Assembly (NCBI RefSeq): GCF_029623345.1
Contig: NZ_JAPYKH010000020.1
Span: 1-64,000 of the forward strand
Reading direction: 5' to 3'
Length of the DNA stretch: 64,000 nucleotides
From: Sphingomonas phyllosphaerae
Lineage (GTDB): Bacteria > Pseudomonadota > Alphaproteobacteria > Sphingomonadales > Sphingomonadaceae
Of this stretch, positions 61,203 to 64,000 are shown one piece after another. Numbering within the stretch: the stretch's first letter is position 1; each line of letters begins with the position of its first letter. Below the pieces are notes generated by a model that worked only from the letters and a program-made list of their open reading frames with translations, made no database searches and had not been told where the DNA came from. The position numbers and the translations under genes were made by a program.

Positions 61203-61721
61203 TCACCGGAACTCCGCCCAGACCGCATAGCCGTCGTCGACGAGCTTGGTCACGATCCAGCGCTGCACCACGAGCGCGTGGCTGAAGGCCGCGCCCTGGC
61301 TCTTGGCGGCGCTATCCCAGAACTGCACCAGCAGAGTGCGATCCGGCAGGTAAAGCCGGAGCACGCGCAGCGCGAGCCGCAGCGCGGGCGTGCAGACGTC
61401 CTCCTCGCGCGAGCGACGCGCCGCGTCCTCGAGCACGCGCAGCGCCAGGTTCATCAGCGTCGTGCGCGCGCGCTGCGCCCGCATTTCCGGGTCGGTGCCG
61501 CCGAAGGGAACGCCATCGACCTTCGTGTCCTTGCCGCCGCAGGTGTGGCAGGGCAGGTCGCGCAGCACCACCTGCCAGTCCATCGACAGCCGGCGGAAAT
61601 GGCGGTCGACGATCAGCTCCTCGCGGTCGTGCTGCTTCACCGCGCCGCACCCGCGGCACGTGACGCGCACCGAGCCTTCAACGCGGCGGAGATCGTGGAG
61701 TGTCTTGGGCGGGCCGACCAT
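61203..61721 (-). CDS. Zinc-ribbon protein of unknown function
   Basis: A 172-residue protein with two ribbon pairs, TCRGCGAV and CHTCGGKD, followed by a helical part with RAQRARTTLMNLALRVLED and RLALRVLRLYLPDRTLLVQ. ATG 61721 is chosen. An ATG 6 codons earlier is possible. The segment RARTTLMN reappears in the frame at 35632-35931. It is divergent from a small helix-turn-helix gene. Probably a mobile-element cargo protein, function unknown. Confidence 0.7.
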   Translation of the reverse strand: MVGPPKTLHDLRRVEGSVRVTCRGCGAVKQHDREELIVDRHFRRLSMDWQVVLRDLPCHTCGGKDTKVDGVPFGGTDPEMRAQRARTTLMNLALRVLEDAARRSREEDVCTPALRLALRVLRLYLPDRTLLVQFWDSAAKSQGAAFSHALVVQRWIVTKLVDDGYAVWAEFR

Positions 61722-61794
61722 CCACCCAGCATGGCGGAACATAGCACGAACAAAAAGGCTGGATCGACTGGGAAGATTGCGCCATCTGAAGGCG

Positions 61795-62022
61795 ATGAGC
61801 GCCCGCGAGACCCTCGTCCGAGTCGCCGCCCAGCGCGGCGAGAGCCTCACCCGGCTGTCGGTGAAGGTCGGCCGCAGCCGCGGCTATCTGTCGCGCTTCG
61901 TGACGCGCGGATCGCCACGGCGGCTGCCCGAGATCGAGCGGCGCCACCTCGCGATCGTGCTCGAGCTCGACGAGCGGCTGCTCGGCGCGCGCGATCCCTG
62001 GGCGCCGGGCGAGTCGGCGTGA
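61795..62022 (+). CDS. Small helix-turn-helix protein
   Basis: A 75-residue protein with a helix-turn-helix of XRE style, RVAAQRGESLTRLSVKVGRS, then RGYLSRFVTRGSPRRLP. GAAGGCG lies just before ATG 61795. The gene overlaps the next by a GTGA. It is divergent from the zinc-ribbon gene, so it could regulate both. Confidence 0.65.
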   Translation: MSARETLVRVAAQRGESLTRLSVKVGRSRGYLSRFVTRGSPRRLPEIERRHLAIVLELDERLLGARDPWAPGESA

Positions 62023-62267
62023 TCCACGATCATCCGGTCGCCAGCGTCGGCCACAACGCGGCCGGCTGCGCGCTGTGCACGTCGACCGATCCCGCGGGCC
62101 TGGTCGAGCGGCTCGCCGAGGAGCTGTGGGAGAGCCGCCAGGACGACACGCAATGGGCCCGCCGCTGGGCCGACGCCGGCGAGCTGTGGCACATCCGCTT
62201 CCGCGAACTCGCCCGCACCTCGATCGACTTTCTCGGCGCGGCGTCGCGCATCGATCGACTACCGTAA
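62019..62267 (+). CDS. Small hypothetical protein coupled to the helix-turn-helix gene
   Basis: This 82-residue protein starts at GTG 62019 inside the stop of the preceding gene (GTGA overlap). It reads HDHPVASVGHNAAGCALCTS, then ERLAEELWESRQDDTQWARR and ELARTSIDFLGAAS. A CALC cysteine pair and His near the start might bind metal. No family recognised. Confidence 0.6.
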   Translation: MIHDHPVASVGHNAAGCALCTSTDPAGLVERLAEELWESRQDDTQWARRWADAGELWHIRFRELARTSIDFLGAASRIDRLP

Positions 62268-62441
62268 GGGGACGCTCCACCGTTGGACCGGTTCGCAGTT
62301 GGCGGATCAAGAAGCTGCGACGTGTTCAGTCGAGGCGACGGCAGATAGTCTCGCAAGGATGACGCGCTGATCGCCGGCGTGGGTCAGCACGACGATCCCG
62401 CATGGCTTGTCGCTGATACGGCATTGCCGTATGAGTTCTGC

Positions 62442-62801
62442 ATGCACACGGTTGTCGAGACGCACGCTTACATCACCGCGGCGAAGGCGTGTGGCATGAC
62501 GGCCGACGAGATGAGCGCGGTAGTCGACCTGATCGCTGCCACGCCGGACGCAGGCGCGATCATGCCGGTGTGCGGCGGTGCGCGGAAGTTACGGGTGGCC
62601 CGACGAGGCGGCGGCAAGTCGGGCGGCTACCGCGTCATCACCTATCTCGCGAACGCAGCGGTGCCCGTGTTCCTGCTGACCGTCTTCGGCAAGAACGAGA
62701 AGTCCAACCTGACCGTGGCCGAGCGCAACGCGCTGGCTACGCTGACCAAGCGGCTCGCCGACGGCCATCATCGCCGGCGAGCCGAGCGCGAGGAGAGATG
62801 A
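62442..62801 (+). CDS. RelE/HigB-type toxin
   Basis: This 119-residue protein fits RelE/ParE-superfamily toxins of the HigB2-like type, which act on mRNA at the ribosome. It has GARKLRVARRGGGKSGGYRV, the substrate-contact loop, then VPVFLLTVFGKNEKSNLTVA, a diagnostic strand and motif. ATG 62442 is the start. Its stop overlaps the antitoxin start by four bases. The toxin-first order matches HigBA. Confidence 0.87.
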   Translation: MHTVVETHAYITAAKACGMTADEMSAVVDLIAATPDAGAIMPVCGGARKLRVARRGGGKSGGYRVITYLANAAVPVFLLTVFGKNEKSNLTVAERNALATLTKRLADGHHRRRAEREER

Positions 62802-63085
62802 TGAAGAGCGCTTTTGACAAGATCGCCGCCGGCCTGGAGGACGCGATCGCCTTCGCCGAAGGAGATGAGACGCGCGGCCGTATCGCGACGGTGGACGTGC
62901 GCGCGGTGCGCGCGGTGACCCGCAAGACCCAGGACGCGTTCGCTCGCGCCTACCGCATCCCGCTCGGCACACTGCGCGACTGGGAGCAGGGACGGCGCCG
63001 GCCCGACAGCGGCTCGGTGACGTTGCTCAAGATGATCGAGGCCGAGCCGGAGACGGTCGAGCGGATCCTCGCGGGAGTGGCGTGA
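62798..63085 (+). CDS. HigA-like antitoxin with a helix-turn-helix domain
   Basis: A 95-residue antitoxin, with an acidic N-terminal toxin-contact part (FDKIAAGLEDAIAFAEGDE) and a C-terminal XRE helix-turn-helix (TQDAFARAYRIPLGTLRDWE, then QGRRRPDS). Such proteins neutralise the toxin and repress their own operon. ATG 62798 overlaps the toxin stop in ATGA. Both genes look intact, so the pair is likely functional. Confidence 0.87.
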   Translation: MMKSAFDKIAAGLEDAIAFAEGDETRGRIATVDVRAVRAVTRKTQDAFARAYRIPLGTLRDWEQGRRRPDSGSVTLLKMIEAEPETVERILAGVA

Positions 63086-63101
63086 GGGGCAGGCGACTGC
63101 G

Positions 63102-63310
63102 ATGACGACGGTCTATTATCCCCGATCCTCGAGCCCGGTGCGGAACGCTACGGCGCCTTCTTCCCCGACCTGCCAGGCTGCGTTTCGGCCGGCGCGACCG
63201 CGCAGGAGGCGGCGCTCGGCGCGGAGAAAGCGCTCAGCGGGCATCTCGCGGTGATGATCGAGCACGGTGATGCGCTGCCCAAGCCGAGCGAGCTGGACGT
63301 GATCGTGGCG
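63102..63310 (+). pseudogene. HicB-like antitoxin, frameshifted
   Basis: The start MTTVYYP is in one frame and the rest of the HicB domain (RYGAFFPDLPGCVSAGATAQ, then EAALGAEKALSGHLAVMIEH) is in the next. One missing G near 63123 explains this: HicB proteins have YYPAILEPG. After ELDVIVA the sequence departs from the family. No HicA gene is visible. It is a broken orphan antitoxin. Confidence 0.72.
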
Positions 63311-63585
63311 GTGCGGGTGCGCGTCGTCGCCGCCGCGATCCGCGGCGAGTTCGACAAGCAGGAGGAGGTGGCGCGCTGGGTGACGCCGCTGATGCTGATG
63401 CGCTTCGCGCTGGCGTGCCTGGCGCAGTTCCTCCCGCGCCGCCGCCGCGCCGGCGCGCAGCCTGCAGGCCGCGATCGATCACGTCCGACGGGTGGCGCCA
63501 GTCAGGGAGAGTGCAGCCTCTCTCCGTTACTTAATCATTCACCCCTATGGCTGTTGGTGCCATGCCGGAGGAGTGAGCAAGAGCG

Positions 63586-64000
63586 ATGCGTCAGATCGTT
63601 GAGGTGCTACGTCGAGCCAATTTCTGGCTTGGCCTCGCGGCGTTGGCCTGTGTCGCCGCCAACGTTTCTGTGCTGATGAGGATCAGCGGAGACGATTTTA
63701 TATGGTGGCAGTACCTTTTAGTACTCGCCTTTTTCGTTGGCTTGAACTCCTCTGGTGTCATCGGCGCGATGTCGCTCAGCAAGCGGGGCCATTCTACCGC
63801 GATGCCGATGCTGACGATCTACCTTGTCCTCTCCGGGCTTCTCGACCTCCTTTTCGCGATGCGAACGCCGGCCGAGAAGGGCTCGGAAATAATGGCGCTT
63901 GGCTTCGCCTTTCCCATGATGCGGCCGCTCCCCATCCTCGGTATCCTCGCCGTGGAGTTCGTTACCGATAGCCTTGTCTTGATGCTGGCGCGCCGTCGCT
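63586..64000 (+). CDS. Membrane protein of unknown function (runs off right edge)
   Basis: From ATG 63586 the frame is open to the window end, 138 codons. It has four hydrophobic helices: FWLGLAALACVAANVSVLM, WWQYLLVLAFFVGLNSSGVI, MPMLTIYLVLSGLLDLLFAM and PLPILGILAVEFVTDSLVLM. No family is recognised. GAGGAG lies about 12 bases upstream. It follows the HicB remnant in the same direction and may be mobile-element cargo or resumed chromosome. Confidence 0.6.
   Translation, partial: MRQIVEVLRRANFWLGLAALACVAANVSVLMRISGDDFIWWQYLLVLAFFVGLNSSGVIGAMSLSKRGHSTAMPMLTIYLVLSGLLDLLFAMRTPAEKGSEIMALGFAFPMMRPLPILGILAVEFVTDSLVLMLARRR

Overview
The window is GC-rich alphaproteobacterial chromosome, most likely Sphingomonas or a close relative in the Sphingomonadaceae. 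That placement is an inference from gene content: the tonB-exbB-exbD-exbD set, several chemoreceptors with a C-terminal DDWSxF tail, a purC-purS-purQ operon, PEP-CTERM proteins with the local form PEPTTWAMM, and the general character of the housekeeping proteins. No 16S gene is present to confirm it.

Bases 1 to about 35,450 are ordinary chromosome. They hold the start of cheA with a small STAS protein, a TonB-dependent receptor, three complete chemoreceptor genes and the remnant of a fourth, tRNA-Arg(TCT), a queuosine-precursor transporter, purQ/purS/purC, an OpgC-type acyltransferase with an esterase lipoprotein, a LysR regulator divergent from a 52-residue gene, parC, a GGDEF-EAL protein, and a cca/Nudix/DUF1285 operon. 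These are followed by folB, the TonB energy module, a heme oxygenase divergent from a ferredoxin-type reductase, a flavin monooxygenase, and a serine dehydratase behind a tandem glycine riboswitch.

From about 35.5 kb to the right edge is a mosaic accessory region built on the minus strand around a decayed contractile-tail locus (P2-like prophage or tailocin). Recognisable parts are baseplate J, tail protein I, a tail fibre with four 96-residue repeats, a fibre-assembly chaperone, baseplate V, gpW/gp25 and the tail sheath. The V gene is cut in two by about 8.5 kb of foreign DNA (37.68-46.20 kb). That insert carries a broken PEP-CTERM gene, an orphan ExbD-like lipoprotein, a surface-polysaccharide acyltransferase and polymerase-like protein, a DNA adenine methylase remnant, a small protein matching the Acb2/Tad1 family of phage signal sponges, and two integrase halves meeting tail to tail. 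A second cargo block (46.6-51.1 kb) holds small lipoproteins, zinc-ribbon proteins and membrane proteins. Palindromic interspersed repeats occur through both blocks and were not seen elsewhere in the window.

Upstream of baseplate J lies a double-glycine bacteriocin-like precursor with a C39-peptidase ABC exporter and an HlyD partner. The exporter has an in-frame TAG. The right end (60-64 kb) has a nuclease fragment, an intact PEP-CTERM protein, a zinc-ribbon protein divergent from small regulators, a HigB/HigA-type toxin-antitoxin pair, a frameshifted HicB-like gene and a partial membrane protein.

Decay is the main feature of the accessory half. Six genes carry in-frame stop codons in otherwise readable frames (TAA 36419, TAG 38721, TGA 43108, TAG 48336, TGA 52274, TAG 56910). 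Frameshifts are visible in the sheath, tail protein I, the methylase, the HicB-like gene and probably one small membrane gene. The most interesting items are the Acb2/Tad1-like protein, the bacteriocin-export locus, the split V gene and the palindromic repeat family.
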